A stretch of 64,000 nucleotides of DNA from Trichomonas vaginalis G3 (Eukaryota > Parabasalia > Trichomonadida > Trichomonadidae): the NCBI RefSeq assembly GCF_026262505.1, contig NC_067208.1:14455962-14519961 (forward strand). Reading direction: 5' to 3'. The notes below the pieces were generated by a model that searched no databases, had not been told where the DNA came from, and saw only the letters and a program-made list of their open reading frames with translations. Both the position numbers and the translations under genes were made by a program. Each line of letters starts with the position of its first letter. The first letter of the stretch is position 1. Below, piece after piece: positions 9,486-17,943 of the stretch.

Positions 9486-9803
9486 TTAAAACATTTTAAA
9501 GAAAATTTTAGGGAGTGTCAAAAAGTGCACACTTAATTTCTGATAAATAATACTAAATATTGAATTCTTAATAATAATATCTAAGTCATTTTTCATGAAG
9601 AACTGGTTCGCTTTGTTATCTTCGACAACGAGAACTTTCATGTTGTTGTGGTTTTCTTCTGTCTTGATTGGTTTCTGGACAAATGTCTGGTTCGCATGTC
9701 CAAATCTGTGTGTGTTGATGAAGTGGATGAAGTGAGTTAGTATACAAGTCTTGGGTACGGCGGCACTGCGTTCCACCTTACCCAATACTTGTAAATTTGA
9801 CAC
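9486..9803 (-). pseudogene. possible remnant of a hybrid histidine kinase / response-regulator receiver
   Basis: Within this 105-codon frame, KVLVVEDNKANQ is a textbook start of a receiver domain (beta-1 plus the acidic pair), preceded by FVQKPIKTEE, which resembles the conserved Lys-Pro end of a receiver. Nothing else of a receiver or kinase follows; the frame ends in AT-rich sequence, so this is a fragment at best. The left terminal hairpin of element A overlaps its N-terminal codons. Confidence 0.35.
9745..9791. repeat. left terminal hairpin of element A
   Basis: CAAGT, one unpaired base, TTGGGTA at the left pairs with TACCCAA, one base, ACTTG at the right. The loop contains GGCACTGCGTTCC. 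The counterpart at 18511-18555 has the same plan (CTAAGT ... ACTTAG, with GCAGTGCC) but different stem bases. Confidence 0.7.
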
Positions 9804-9897
9804 TTTACAAAGCCGCCAACCACTTCACTAACGAACTCACTAATGTAAAAAATAAACGTTCTCACTATCGTTCTCACTAACGACTTCACTAATGTTC

Positions 9898-10182
9898 TCA
9901 TAAATTTTCCTCAATATCTTCATCATCAGTGTTAACCCTATTGTAGTCATACTTGAAGCCATAAACTTTCTCTAACTTCTTAACGTACAATTTACATAAC
10001 TTACTTTCGTCATCGTATGGTTTAATGATATAACTATTTCTATCTTTATACACAGTCAATGAAAAGTCAACTGGTCTCGGATGTATTTGAAAGAACATGT
10101 TATGCTCAGGAAGGAAGAATAAATGTTTAAATGTATGTTTGTTATACTGTGGAATTCGAATGAGTTGCTTTTGTTCTGTCAT
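9898..10182 (-). CDS. unknown element A protein
   Basis: 94 residues, MTEQKQLIRIPQYNKH..., basic N-terminus and acidic C-terminus (NTDDEDIEENL). No family recognised. It lies outside the left inverted repeat arm. A matching start (MTEQK followed by a different short tail, from 17918) lies outside the right arm on the other strand, so the repeat includes this gene's leader and first codons. Confidence 0.5.
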   Translation of the reverse strand: MTEQKQLIRIPQYNKHTFKHLFFLPEHNMFFQIHPRPVDFSLTVYKDRNSYIIKPYDDESKLCKLYVKKLEKVYGFKYDYNRVNTDDEDIEENL

Positions 10183-10214
10183 TTACATCCAAATAAAAAT
10201 TTTCAGTAAAATAA

Positions 10215-10363
10215 AAAATAAACTTAAAAATTAATGATATCACCACCCTCACACGTATGAAAACATAGCACAAAAATAAATTTAGGTGAAGTGGTGAGAT
10301 CTCACCTCTTTTTTCACCTGTTTTTTCACCCTGTTGAATTCATTGCTTTATAACTCTCTTCCT
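10215..10363. repeat. left ~150-bp inverted repeat arm of element A
   Basis: Matches 17762-17911 in reverse orientation along its length with about two mismatches seen. It carries the GGTGAGATCTCACC palindrome with three GGTGA-type half sites and runs into the 3' ends of the genes at both borders (last codons at 10340-10363 and 17762-17778). Confidence 0.9.
10294..10307 (+). repeat. GATC-centred palindrome 1
   Basis: GGTGAGATCTCACC, preceded by AGGTGAAGT and followed by two TTTTTTCACC half sites. Opening orientation, inside the left inverted repeat of element A. Confidence 0.9.
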
Positions 10364-10867
10364 TGGTTTCTTTTTAGTTGCTTTCTTCACGTCTGTCTCC
10401 AGCTTGACTGTCTTTCTTCTTCGGCCGTAATGATACCAGTTACTTCCACCAGTCAATAGGTCAAATGGTCGTTCATAAGGGTTTCCATACATTCCATAGG
10501 GACCATACGGAAGAACTACTAGTGGAGAAGAAACATTTTCTTTAGTTCCATCGACTCTATTTAAATGCATTGTTTCACCTTTCATCTGGTCATTAAAGTC
10601 TTTTGCGTGTTTTGCAAACTCATCGTCCTTTCCTAAAGCATTTTCTGACTCAGTCGCAACCAAATTGGATGCTTTATTTATGAGCCCTATTTTATTTAAT
10701 CTTAACTTCTTTGCAACCCAGCCTCCAATCTTCCCTTTATTTGCATCTAATGTCTTCGAAACCCTTCCTCCACTCATTTTATTTACTGCGTCATAAGCTT
10801 CAAGTGCTTTTGCTCCAAATGCTAATGCTTTTGTTCCCATTGCGCCTAAAGCTGCCCAAGCTACCAT
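10340..10867 (-). CDS. Ala/Gly-rich protein with basic tail, likely minor virion protein of element A
   Basis: 175 residues. The N-terminal 30 residues are hydrophobic and Ala/Gly-rich (MVAWAALGAMGTKALAFG), a possible membrane or amphipathic segment. The middle carries PYGPYGMYGNPYERP and the last 30 residues are strongly basic (RRRKTVKL...KKKPRKRVIKQ). This layout recalls adenovirus-type pVI/pX small proteins known from Polintons, but that is analogy. It is the first gene inside the left inverted repeat; its last codons lie in the repeat. Confidence 0.55.
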   Translation of the reverse strand: MVAWAALGAMGTKALAFGAKALEAYDAVNKMSGGRVSKTLDANKGKIGGWVAKKLRLNKIGLINKASNLVATESENALGKDDEFAKHAKDFNDQMKGETMHLNRVDGTKENVSSPLVVLPYGPYGMYGNPYERPFDLLTGGSNWYHYGRRRKTVKLETDVKKATKKKPRKRVIKQ

Positions 10868-11092
10868 TTACACCATATTAAAATCATCTCTCTTCAATAT
10901 TATCTCATAAAAGTTCTCGTTACTGGAGAAAGTCAATGAAACATAAGCGTTCTCACGGGCTTCGCCCTCACCGCTTTGCGGTCTATCTAACTTATTTCTT
11001 ATATCATCTATACGCTTCAAAATGTCTGAACAATTGCTAACATCTTCTACAACAGTTATTTCATCATGAATGACCTTCAAGAACAAGCTCAT
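10868..11092 (-). CDS. small unknown protein of element A
   Basis: 74 residues, directly abutting its neighbours (stop and start within a base on both sides), so the three minus-strand genes 10340-11974 form a compact cluster. Two GC-rich triloop hairpins (GGGCTTCGCCC and CCGCTTTGCGG) lie inside the coding sequence near 10951-10982 and encode the QSGEGEAREN stretch. No family recognised. Confidence 0.5.
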   Translation of the reverse strand: MSLFLKVIHDEITVVEDVSNCSDILKRIDDIRNKLDRPQSGEGEARENAYVSLTFSSNENFYEIILKRDDFNMV

Positions 11093-11974
11093 TTAATATG
11101 CTATTAAAATCATCTCAATAATGAGTCCATCCTTTCCGTCTTTGGGTAGCACAACATCTTTCATTGAAGAAGGTTCGACAAGTCTTATGTTAAACTTACT
11201 GACAAAGTTTGTTATACTATAATGCTTCGGCGGCGAATACATATAGTTTGAAAGACATAATATAGATTCTTCAGCAAATTCACTTATACTGGATTTTATA
11301 ACAATGTTCTCACGAGACCAAATACCACCAATTGACAATCTTGTAAGCAATCCTGCTGAACCTTCTACTGTAAACGTCGATGGTAACATTCCACGAAGGT
11401 CATCTATTGACATCGTTGAGTCACTGTATTTAAATATTTTCTTAAAGCAATCGTCATTATCTAACCATGCAATAGCTTTGAAGTTTTCATTCGAATAGAC
11501 ATCTGCTTCATTAAATGTAAATCCTGACTTCTTTGCAGAGACGACTTTAAAATCTATTGAGTTTGTTTCAAAATTATATGCTATGGTAACTTCTGAAGGT
11601 AATGGATGTCCTTCCGCAGTCAGTTGTTCTCTCACTACCGTTTGAAGCTTTGTATTAAAAACTTTCATGTCATCTCCTGTATCTAAGTTCACATACACAG
11701 CAACAGGGAAACTATCTTGCTTCTTTGTTTCATCATTATATCTCAAAACATTAAAGTTCTTCAATAATATTGTTCTTCCTGCTGGAATACTTCGAACCTG
11801 TCTGATTTCAATAGCTTTCTCACCTCCTACATACTCTACCCAGTGTCTTGGATATTCATAAGTATACTGACTTTCTTGAATTTTGGTTGGTTTCATCATA
11901 ACATGTTCATAGTATATATTTATACTCTTGTCAGTTAGACTCGGTGCTATGTTCTGAATATTTCTGACTTGCAT
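11093..11974 (-). CDS. capsid-type protein of element A (possible penton-like minor capsid)
   Basis: About 294 residues from the ATG at 11974, preferred because it lies 16 bases from the divergent ATPase start; a longer frame to 12043 would run into the ATPase gene. Features such as YEYPRHWVEYVGGEKAIEIRQ, the VYVNLDTG...VFNTKLQ segment and a C-terminal block with two-sided beta pattern resemble in order the proteins at 51123-51971 and 55978-56838 of element C (YRFDYPLRW...AIGFRR...). I read all three as one diverged structural family. The exact capsid role is inference. Confidence 0.5.
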   Translation of the reverse strand: MQVRNIQNIAPSLTDKSINIYYEHVMMKPTKIQESQYTYEYPRHWVEYVGGEKAIEIRQVRSIPAGRTILLKNFNVLRYNDETKKQDSFPVAVYVNLDTGDDMKVFNTKLQTVVREQLTAEGHPLPSEVTIAYNFETNSIDFKVVSAKKSGFTFNEADVYSNENFKAIAWLDNDDCFKKIFKYSDSTMSIDDLRGMLPSTFTVEGSAGLLTRLSIGGIWSRENIVIKSSISEFAEESILCLSNYMYSPPKHYSITNFVSKFNIRLVEPSSMKDVVLPKDGKDGLIIEMILIAY

Positions 11975-11990
11975 TTTTAATGGAGATAAA

Positions 11991-12878
11991 ATGAAGCATT
12001 TAATACATGACGTAGATGAAGACATGAATGAAACTACAGACAAACTTAACTCTTCTCTTATTCTTCCTTTCAGTAAGGACTATGAGTTCTGTTCAAATGG
12101 TGTTTATTTCTATTGTGGAAAGATGGGTTCAGGTAAGACATTTAACCTCATTCGTCATATACTCATAACAGAACGTTTAGGAAACGACTCTTACTATGAC
12201 CAAATCATTATATCAGCAACTTCAGACTCTATGGACTCAACAGCGAAAACATTTATGTCAAAAGTTCAAGCCTCTGTCGTTAAAGTTCCAGACAGTGAAC
12301 TCATTGAATTTCTTCAACGTTACATTCGACGTAAGAGGAAATATTATGCCATCGTAGAGTTCATACAGTCAGGAATGCAAAAGACTTCTGAGGAGATGGA
12401 AAGAATTATTGACAAACACCACTTACGTCAATACTCAGGAGTTTACAATATGAAACGACTTACAAACTACATTCTGTCAAAACTTTCAAAATACCCCTTC
12501 AAAAAATATCCTTCAAACACTCTGCTCGTTTGTGACGACTTCGCCGGAAAAGGTTTAGTGTCAAAACCAGACTCACCATTAGCTAACATCATTACTAAAG
12601 TCAGACATTACCACTTAACTGTAGCAATACATATGCAAACATGGAGGTTTTTAGCTTTAAACATAAAACGTCTCATAACTGACTTCGTTATCTTTCAAGG
12701 TTTCTCACGTTATGATATTGAACTCATTTGGAAACAGTCAGGTATAACATTACCTTTTGAAGAAATTTGGGAAGCATATAAGTCTCTCATCTCTCCTCGG
12801 TCATACCTTGAGATTCATATCATGACTAATACCATTAAAGTCAAAAATATTCCATGGGAACGACCAACATTGTTTTAA
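11991..12878 (+). CDS. FtsK/HerA-type DNA packaging ATPase of element A
   Basis: 295 residues. Walker A is GKMGSGKT (near residue 45), Walker B is LLVCDDF (near 185), followed by a conserved KVRHYHLTVAIHMQTWR sensor-like segment. This is the A32-type genome-packaging ATPase of Polintons, adenoviruses and NCLDV. Clear but distant relatives lie at 20874-21746 (element B) and 63346-64000 (element C), which share the RYIRRKRKYYAI / KYQRRVLKYNAI region. It is divergently transcribed from the capsid-type gene; 16 bases between the start codons hold CATTTTTAATGGAGATAAAA. Confidence 0.88.
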   Translation: MKHLIHDVDEDMNETTDKLNSSLILPFSKDYEFCSNGVYFYCGKMGSGKTFNLIRHILITERLGNDSYYDQIIISATSDSMDSTAKTFMSKVQASVVKVPDSELIEFLQRYIRRKRKYYAIVEFIQSGMQKTSEEMERIIDKHHLRQYSGVYNMKRLTNYILSKLSKYPFKKYPSNTLLVCDDFAGKGLVSKPDSPLANIITKVRHYHLTVAIHMQTWRFLALNIKRLITDFVIFQGFSRYDIELIWKQSGITLPFEEIWEAYKSLISPRSYLEIHIMTNTIKVKNIPWERPTLF

Positions 12879-13276
12879 AGTTTAACCTTCAATTGACTGA
12901 TGGTAAACAAATTCCATGCATCTCTGTCGCCATTTCTGTTAATATTTTTGCTGTCATTCATATCATCCACTTCCCCATCCGTTAGCTTTTGAGGATATGC
13001 GTTAGAATAGCTGTTCTTAAATGAAGGCTTTTCACCTTTGAGAGCATAAACTCTATAACTTTCTGCATACTTTATGTTTGAACCTCCTGAGCCATCATTG
13101 ACATAAATTTTTATAGGCTTCCACCCTTTGTTCATGTTCCTGCTTCTTCCCTTAGCTCTTTTGTTCAGTAGTTCTACATTTTTATACACAGCTCCTGTCT
13201 CAGTGAATTCAACAATATTTTCATTCGTTAGCTTTACATTCAAACCCTTGTCGAGTATATTGTTCATTTCATACAT
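12875..13276 (-). CDS. unknown element A protein
   Basis: About 133 residues from the ATG at 13276 (MYEMNNILDKG). A longer frame to 13393 would overlap the divergent gene at 13302, so I prefer the inner start. Its 3' end touches the ATPase gene's stop (tail to tail, 4-base overlap). Asn/Lys-rich C-terminal half; no family recognised. Confidence 0.5.
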   Translation of the reverse strand: MYEMNNILDKGLNVKLTNENIVEFTETGAVYKNVELLNKRAKGRSRNMNKGWKPIKIYVNDGSGGSNIKYAESYRVYALKGEKPSFKNSYSNAYPQKLTDGEVDDMNDSKNINRNGDRDAWNLFTISQLKVKL

Positions 13277-13301
13277 ATAAAAGGTTTTTATTCTATATGA
13301 A

Positions 13302-13943
13302 ATGAGAAGCAAATCCATCTTAGCTGGTGCCGTTAATGTTCCAATTGAACCAACATCAAATGTTGACTCACGAACGACAAACAATATTGTCATAAAGAAC
13401 TATAGTTCAGAGTGTTTGAAAGAAAAAGAACCAGAACTTAAGTCGGGACCTTCGGTCTTGGAGCATGGCGCCGTGAATTTAAACACAGCTTCAAACGCTA
13501 ACGCTACATCAGATGTTAAGTTAGAGTATCCACCACTGGACCAAATTCTTTCAAGAGAAGCCAACGACAATCCTTACACAAATGTTCAAACAAATCCTTC
13601 AGATAACGTAGACCATTACCTTCTTCAGTTATACCAAACAATTTTACTCAAAGACGATAAGAAGCTTTTGACAAATCTTATAAGCAAGAACCAAATAATT
13701 CTAACAAAGGAGGACCTTGAAAATGTTATATCACGAATAACAGGGAAACAATGTGTCATTGACTATCTCGACCCTGAAATCGAATGCTGTGGTCAAACGC
13801 CATCATTCATGAAAATAGGTAACATCCGCATCATTGAAACACCAGGAACTACAGGAGTTGAGTTTAAGTATAAATATTCGAACGAGTATACAAAACTTTC
13901 AACAGAATATAAACTTTGCTTGAAATATGTTTTAGTAAATTAA
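13302..13943 (+). CDS. conserved Polinton protein with ExCCG motif
   Basis: 213 residues. The C-terminal part (DPEIECCGQTPSF ... PGTTGVEFKYKY ... LCLKYVLVN) matches the gene at 24748-25328 of element B (EPDIGCCGVSYN ... GGETLNLKYSFP ... ISLKFIC), so it is a shared gene of both lineages. Function unknown. The N-terminal half is Ser/Asn-rich and contains a GC-rich hairpin (GGACCTTCGGTC near 13447) within the coding sequence; a second copy of the same hairpin motif follows the stop near 13950. Confidence 0.6.
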   Translation: MRSKSILAGAVNVPIEPTSNVDSRTTNNIVIKNYSSECLKEKEPELKSGPSVLEHGAVNLNTASNANATSDVKLEYPPLDQILSREANDNPYTNVQTNPSDNVDHYLLQLYQTILLKDDKKLLTNLISKNQIILTKEDLENVISRITGKQCVIDYLDPEIECCGQTPSFMKIGNIRIIETPGTTGVEFKYKYSNEYTKLSTEYKLCLKYVLVN

Positions 13944-13993
13944 AGCAGTCAGGACCTTCGGTCTTGGCGCTTTGCGCCGTCAGTCAAAAAATT
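13944..13993. terminator. GC-rich double hairpin after the ExCCG gene
   Basis: GACC-TTC-GGTC and GGCGC-TTT-GCGCC hairpins sit between the converging genes 13302-13943 and 13994-14236. A similar pair occurs inside the upstream coding region near 13445-13475. Could act as a terminator or be a small mobile palindrome. Confidence 0.35.
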
Positions 13994-14236
13994 TCAAGTT
14001 AGCAATTTGTAATATCTATCCAAAACTTCTTCAACAGTATCGAACTCATCTTCATAATGCAAACCTAATCTTATTGACTTGGTGCAGTTTTCACTAACAC
14101 AATATTTTTCTGTTCTCTTGACTGACATAACTAATTCATTTGTTTCATCAAACAGCAACAACCAAAGTTCATGACCTAATACATAACATTCATACTTTAT
14201 ATTTTTAGCTCTGAGTTCTCTTGTAAGCTGTTGCAT
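13994..14236 (-). CDS. small unknown protein of element A
   Basis: 80 residues, MQQLTRELRAKNIKYECYV..., predicted compact alpha/beta with no recognised motif. It lies just downstream of the capsid-type gene 14272-14961 on the same strand. Confidence 0.5.
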   Translation of the reverse strand: MQQLTRELRAKNIKYECYVLGHELWLLLFDETNELVMSVKRTEKYCVSENCTKSIRLGLHYEDEFDTVEEVLDRYYKLLT

Positions 14237-14271
14237 TTAATATTTTCTAAAAAGTCAACTTCAACAGTCAT

Positions 14272-14961
14272 TCACACTGGTGCCTTCAGTTCTACAGGCT
14301 CTCCTTGAAAGTCAACAAGTCTGAATTGCATGTCTTTCAAATTATGAGGACTAATGCGAACCCATTTACCTAAATGAGTTGCTATGACAGGAACGTTTGG
14401 AATGAACATTGAATTGACTGCATAACAGAAGGATTTATATTCTACTGAACCTTTACTATTAACTCCTGAAATGCCTGTGACATTAGCTATTTTAGACTCA
14501 ATGTATAAACAATTACCATAACATACGTATGGAACAGATTTCATCTCAATCGTTTTGTCAACACTTTTCAAAGGAAATGTCATATGGTATGCTCCCAGAA
14601 GCAATTGAACTCTATGACTCATTCTTGGTATCTTAAACTCTTTCTCGCTGCTGAACTTCAATGTTCCCTCAGAAGAGAGTTCGACATCTATGTTGTCAAT
14701 AGTTTCTTCATTTATGAGAGTATCTATGACTCCAGCAATTTTATCTATTCTGTACTCGGCTCTGTTAGGAAATGTTATAACACTTCTTTTGTCATCTATT
14801 TCAATCTCTATGAAATCTGTTTCATCTGTTATGACAAAAGTTGCGATAGTATTGAAGTCAACAACTCTGAAAGCAAGCGCTTCATTCTGAAGACCTAAGT
14901 TTGTTTGTAGCTTTACTGTCCCGTATTCGTTTGGGTCTGTACTTTGCAAATAGAACAACAT
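14272..14961 (-). CDS. capsid-type protein of element A (minor capsid family)
   Basis: 229 residues. The end, NLKDMQFRLVDFQGEPVEL, matches the pattern LxxITLTLVDANFVPVKLL in the minus-strand gene at 23899-24740 of element B. This is a hallmark-like C-terminal strand pair I associate with Polinton minor capsid (penton-type) proteins. Rest is beta-rich (VELSSEGTLKFSSEKEFKIP). Divergent from the fibre gene, with 17 bases between the start codons. Confidence 0.55.
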   Translation of the reverse strand: MLFYLQSTDPNEYGTVKLQTNLGLQNEALAFRVVDFNTIATFVITDETDFIEIEIDDKRSVITFPNRAEYRIDKIAGVIDTLINEETIDNIDVELSSEGTLKFSSEKEFKIPRMSHRVQLLLGAYHMTFPLKSVDKTIEMKSVPYVCYGNCLYIESKIANVTGISGVNSKGSVEYKSFCYAVNSMFIPNVPVIATHLGKWVRISPHNLKDMQFRLVDFQGEPVELKAPV

Positions 14962-14978
14962 TTTATTCTCATTAAAAT

Positions 14979-15818
14979 ATGACTATTGCTGCATATGCGT
15001 ATGAAACAAATGAAGCAAGAAGAGCACATGAACTAGTAAACGAAAACTCAACTTTAACAGTGGAAGGTAACAATTTAGTCATTGACGATGGAAAAACTAA
15101 AAAAGTCATTGATTTCGATACTTTTAACACTTATGACCCATTCATTACAACAAGCAAGGTTCCTATCATAAATGATGGAACGGTGCAATATATAAATTCT
15201 ACAATAGATGCCTCATTAGTGAAAGTATTAAATGTTCTCATTGAATTGTTAAAGAGCTTTCGATTTGACGACAACATTAAATGCCTAAAGAATTTAGTCA
15301 TGAATGAGAAACAAATTCTCGGCGTTGCTGGTAGCAGTAATGATGTACACCTTATGACATTAGAATATTATAACGAACATAAAGATGAACTGAAAGGAGA
15401 GAAGGGTGACACCGGACCTCAAGGACCACAAGGAATACAAGGAATACAAGGAATACAAGGACCTCAAGGCGAAAACGGTTTGGATGGTGAAGATGGAAAG
15501 GATGGAAAAACTGCTAAATCATGGATATGGAACCTTATAAATACTGGTTTAACAGCTGCTTCATATGGAGTTCTTCAATACCAAATCGGAAAGATATGGG
15601 CAGTACTTGGTGAAGAAGTTTTAGATGACGTTAAAAATGCTTTGAACTTCATTTCAAATGGTTCTGATACTATTAAAACTTTATCTGGTTGGATGCAAGA
15701 AACAAGGAGTCAAATAGATACTGTAAGACGTATAGCAAACAATGCACGTACGGGATTGGATACTTTACGAGAAGCACAAAATACACTAAAGGAAGCAAAT
15801 GATATTCTTGGCTCGTAA
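14979..15818 (+). CDS. collagen-like fibre protein of element A
   Basis: 279 residues. Residues about 138-170 are Gly-X-Y repeats (GEKGDTGPQGPQGIQGIQG then GENGLDGEDGKDG), followed by a hydrophobic segment and a C-terminal coiled coil (NNARTGLDTLREAQNTLKEA). Collagen-like stalks of this kind trimerise in phage and NCLDV fibres. The position beside capsid genes suggests a spike or attachment fibre. Element C has a fibre gene of different design at the comparable place (51990-53400). Confidence 0.7.
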   Translation: MTIAAYAYETNEARRAHELVNENSTLTVEGNNLVIDDGKTKKVIDFDTFNTYDPFITTSKVPIINDGTVQYINSTIDASLVKVLNVLIELLKSFRFDDNIKCLKNLVMNEKQILGVAGSSNDVHLMTLEYYNEHKDELKGEKGDTGPQGPQGIQGIQGIQGPQGENGLDGEDGKDGKTAKSWIWNLINTGLTAASYGVLQYQIGKIWAVLGEEVLDDVKNALNFISNGSDTIKTLSGWMQETRSQIDTVRRIANNARTGLDTLREAQNTLKEANDILGS

Positions 15819-17021
15819 AGTATCCAAGACAACGCAAGAGAAGAAGCATATATAACTTCAAACTCACAAACTACCGAACAAATAAAGAAAGTAGATGTTT
15901 TCTCAAAGACTCGACATGAAGATGTATGGAGTCATTCGGGAACATGCAGAACAGGACAAATTGTTAGTGGTCCAATTACAGCAGGAAAATCATTTGATTT
16001 TAAGCTTCGTTTAAGAATTCCTGTTAGAAAATTCCTTCCATTAGAAGCTATTCGATTTATTCCAGCTTTTGCAGGAAACATTCAGCTTAAAGTAAAGTTC
16101 AGTAGCGACGCCTTACAATGCACATCTATATCTGTAAATGATATCATTGCTTTCAATCCAACTCTTAAAGTTGCATTTGCTTCAGATTCAAATCCACCGA
16201 CAAATAAATTTGTTCCATGGAATGAACCATTCACTATGATAACGAAGGCAGTAGAAGCTAGTGGAACAGTTACTATTACAACTGTAACCCAGCAACTATT
16301 TCGAACAAAGATGGATTTTAATGAATGTTTCATTCATCCAAAGTCATTCTCTTTAGACCCTAACATTTATACAGAACTTGTAGAACATTATACAAACGAG
16401 GCTTTATGTTTTCCTGTTAAAGTTATGGATTGGATTCCTATGGACGGTTCATTCTCAAAGAATACAGATAGTTCAAGTGCAACATTTACAGCAGCTTATA
16501 CGCCTATTAATGTTAAAAGTATTTGGGCACTATTTAGAAAGAAAGACAACTATTATGTTAATTTTGAGAACCCTAAGTTTAAATATCTTCAGCTTTCCAT
16601 GGGAGCTTATGGAAATATGCCTGCAGAACCTGAAAAATCATATGGACCTGTATTTTATGAAATGGTTGCGAACGCCTGCAATACAAACAATGATATGATA
16701 GGATTTAATGAAGATGTTATGAGGTCATTGGTGGATGATGGTAGTGTGGAACATAAATGGGATAGCTATGACAACACACATTTCTTATGTGGTTTTCCAA
16801 CAGAAGTGGACTTTTGCTTCCAGCAAGGTCAAACATCTACTGCTCCAATAACATACAAATTGTCTGTTAAAGGACCTATTGAACTAGCAACTGAAAACGT
16901 ACCAAAGCCACTTATTGGATTTATGAGGGATTGTTGCTTTGCCATTCAGGTGCGTGCTAATGGCATCCCCATAATAAGATTAGATGACTATAACTTAGCT
17001 ACGGACGACAGTGAGGAATAA
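15819..17021 (+). pseudogene. double-jelly-roll major capsid gene of element A (fossil, incomplete)
   Basis: The open part, 16236-17021, encodes 261 residues with beta-rich sequence ending GFMRDCCFAIQVRANGIPI. Similarity to the capsid protein of element B (25703-27271) continues upstream, for example in the segment encoding LRIPVRKFLPLEAIRFIP, against LRVPLSSFLIFRFLRYLP in B. It looks broken or shortened at its 5' side, about one or two breaks. Confidence 0.6.
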
Positions 17022-17052
17022 AGGGATGAACGTTTATTTTTAAAGCTTATAA

Positions 17053-17493
17053 ATGAGTTCTTCATCAAGCTCTCGTGAACCTTCACCATCTATGAAACAA
17101 ACTTTACCAAACGATTATGGAGCACCTATTGAATATTTCTTACGAGCTGCACAATGGCAAAGAGCAGTCTCACCAAGGTTAGGTGTTCCACCAGCTCCTG
17201 TCAAAAATAGCATTTGGTCAAGTCCTTATATAAAATATGGTCTCCCACTAGGTTTGCTAGCTACAGCAGTAGCAGTTATGATGTTGAAAAGAAACAAAGC
17301 AAATGTTGTAAATAATACTGAAGTAGCTGAAGTTAAACAAACTCCAACACCTTCACAAGCAAAACCTTCAATGACTCCTGAACCTATGGAAGTACAAACT
17401 CCTGTTCAAAAGTCAACTCCTAAACCGACTCCAACATTTAAACCAGAACCTACTCCTCAAATAAATCGTAAAACTCCTGCGTTTCCTTACTGA
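17053..17493 (+). CDS. single-pass membrane protein with Pro/Thr-rich tail, element A
   Basis: 146 residues. A Ser-rich start, one transmembrane segment (about 58-78, YGLPLGLLATAVAVMML), a short basic stop-transfer stretch (KRNKAN), then a Pro/Thr-rich tail (TPKPTPTFKPEPTPQ). Plausibly a membrane-facing virion protein. Leader TTTATTTTTAAAGCTTATAA precedes the ATG, in the style of other element genes. Confidence 0.55.
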   Translation: MSSSSSSREPSPSMKQTLPNDYGAPIEYFLRAAQWQRAVSPRLGVPPAPVKNSIWSSPYIKYGLPLGLLATAVAVMMLKRNKANVVNNTEVAEVKQTPTPSQAKPSMTPEPMEVQTPVQKSTPKPTPTFKPEPTPQINRKTPAFPY

Positions 17494-17532
17494 AAAAATA
17501 ACGTTATTTTTATTTAATATTAAAATTTTTAT

Positions 17533-17778
17533 TTGATTGAAATGACAAATAAAGTCACTGAAGCAATGAAACAAAAGTTTTTGGTAGAATACATTAAATC
17601 AGGAACTATTCCAGAAGGTTTTTACATTCATACTATGAAGGATGATAGAGTTCAGTTTAGAAAGATAAAGCAACCATTAGATAGAGAAGGTATATTAAGG
17701 AAGATTAAACTTCATGAGGACAACATTGCTGAACTTAAGAAGAAGTTAGAAGAGTTGGAGAAAGGAAGAGAGTTATAA
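17533..17778 (+). CDS. small coiled-coil protein of element A
   Basis: 81 residues. The last 35 residues form a heptad coiled coil (LHEDNIAELKKKLEELEKG). Its last codons lie within the right inverted repeat arm. Function unknown. Confidence 0.55.
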   Translation: MIEMTNKVTEAMKQKFLVEYIKSGTIPEGFYIHTMKDDRVQFRKIKQPLDREGILRKIKLHEDNIAELKKKLEELEKGREL

Positions 17779-17911
17779 AGCAATGAATTCAACAGGGTGA
17801 AAAAACAGGTGAAAAAAGAGGTGAGATCTCACCACTTCACCTAAATTTATTTTTGTGCTATGTTTTCATACGTGTGGGAGTGGTGATATCATTAATTTTT
17901 AAGTTTATTTT
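17762..17911. repeat. right ~150-bp inverted repeat arm of element A
   Basis: Reverse complement of 10215-10363 with about two mismatches. The two arms bound a 7.4 kb block of structural genes. Confidence 0.9.
17820..17833 (-). repeat. GATC-centred palindrome 2
   Basis: GGTGAGATCTCACC in closing orientation (half sites on its left), mirror of palindrome 1. Confidence 0.9.
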
Positions 17912-17943
17912 TTTATAAATGACAGAACAAAAATATAACATTT

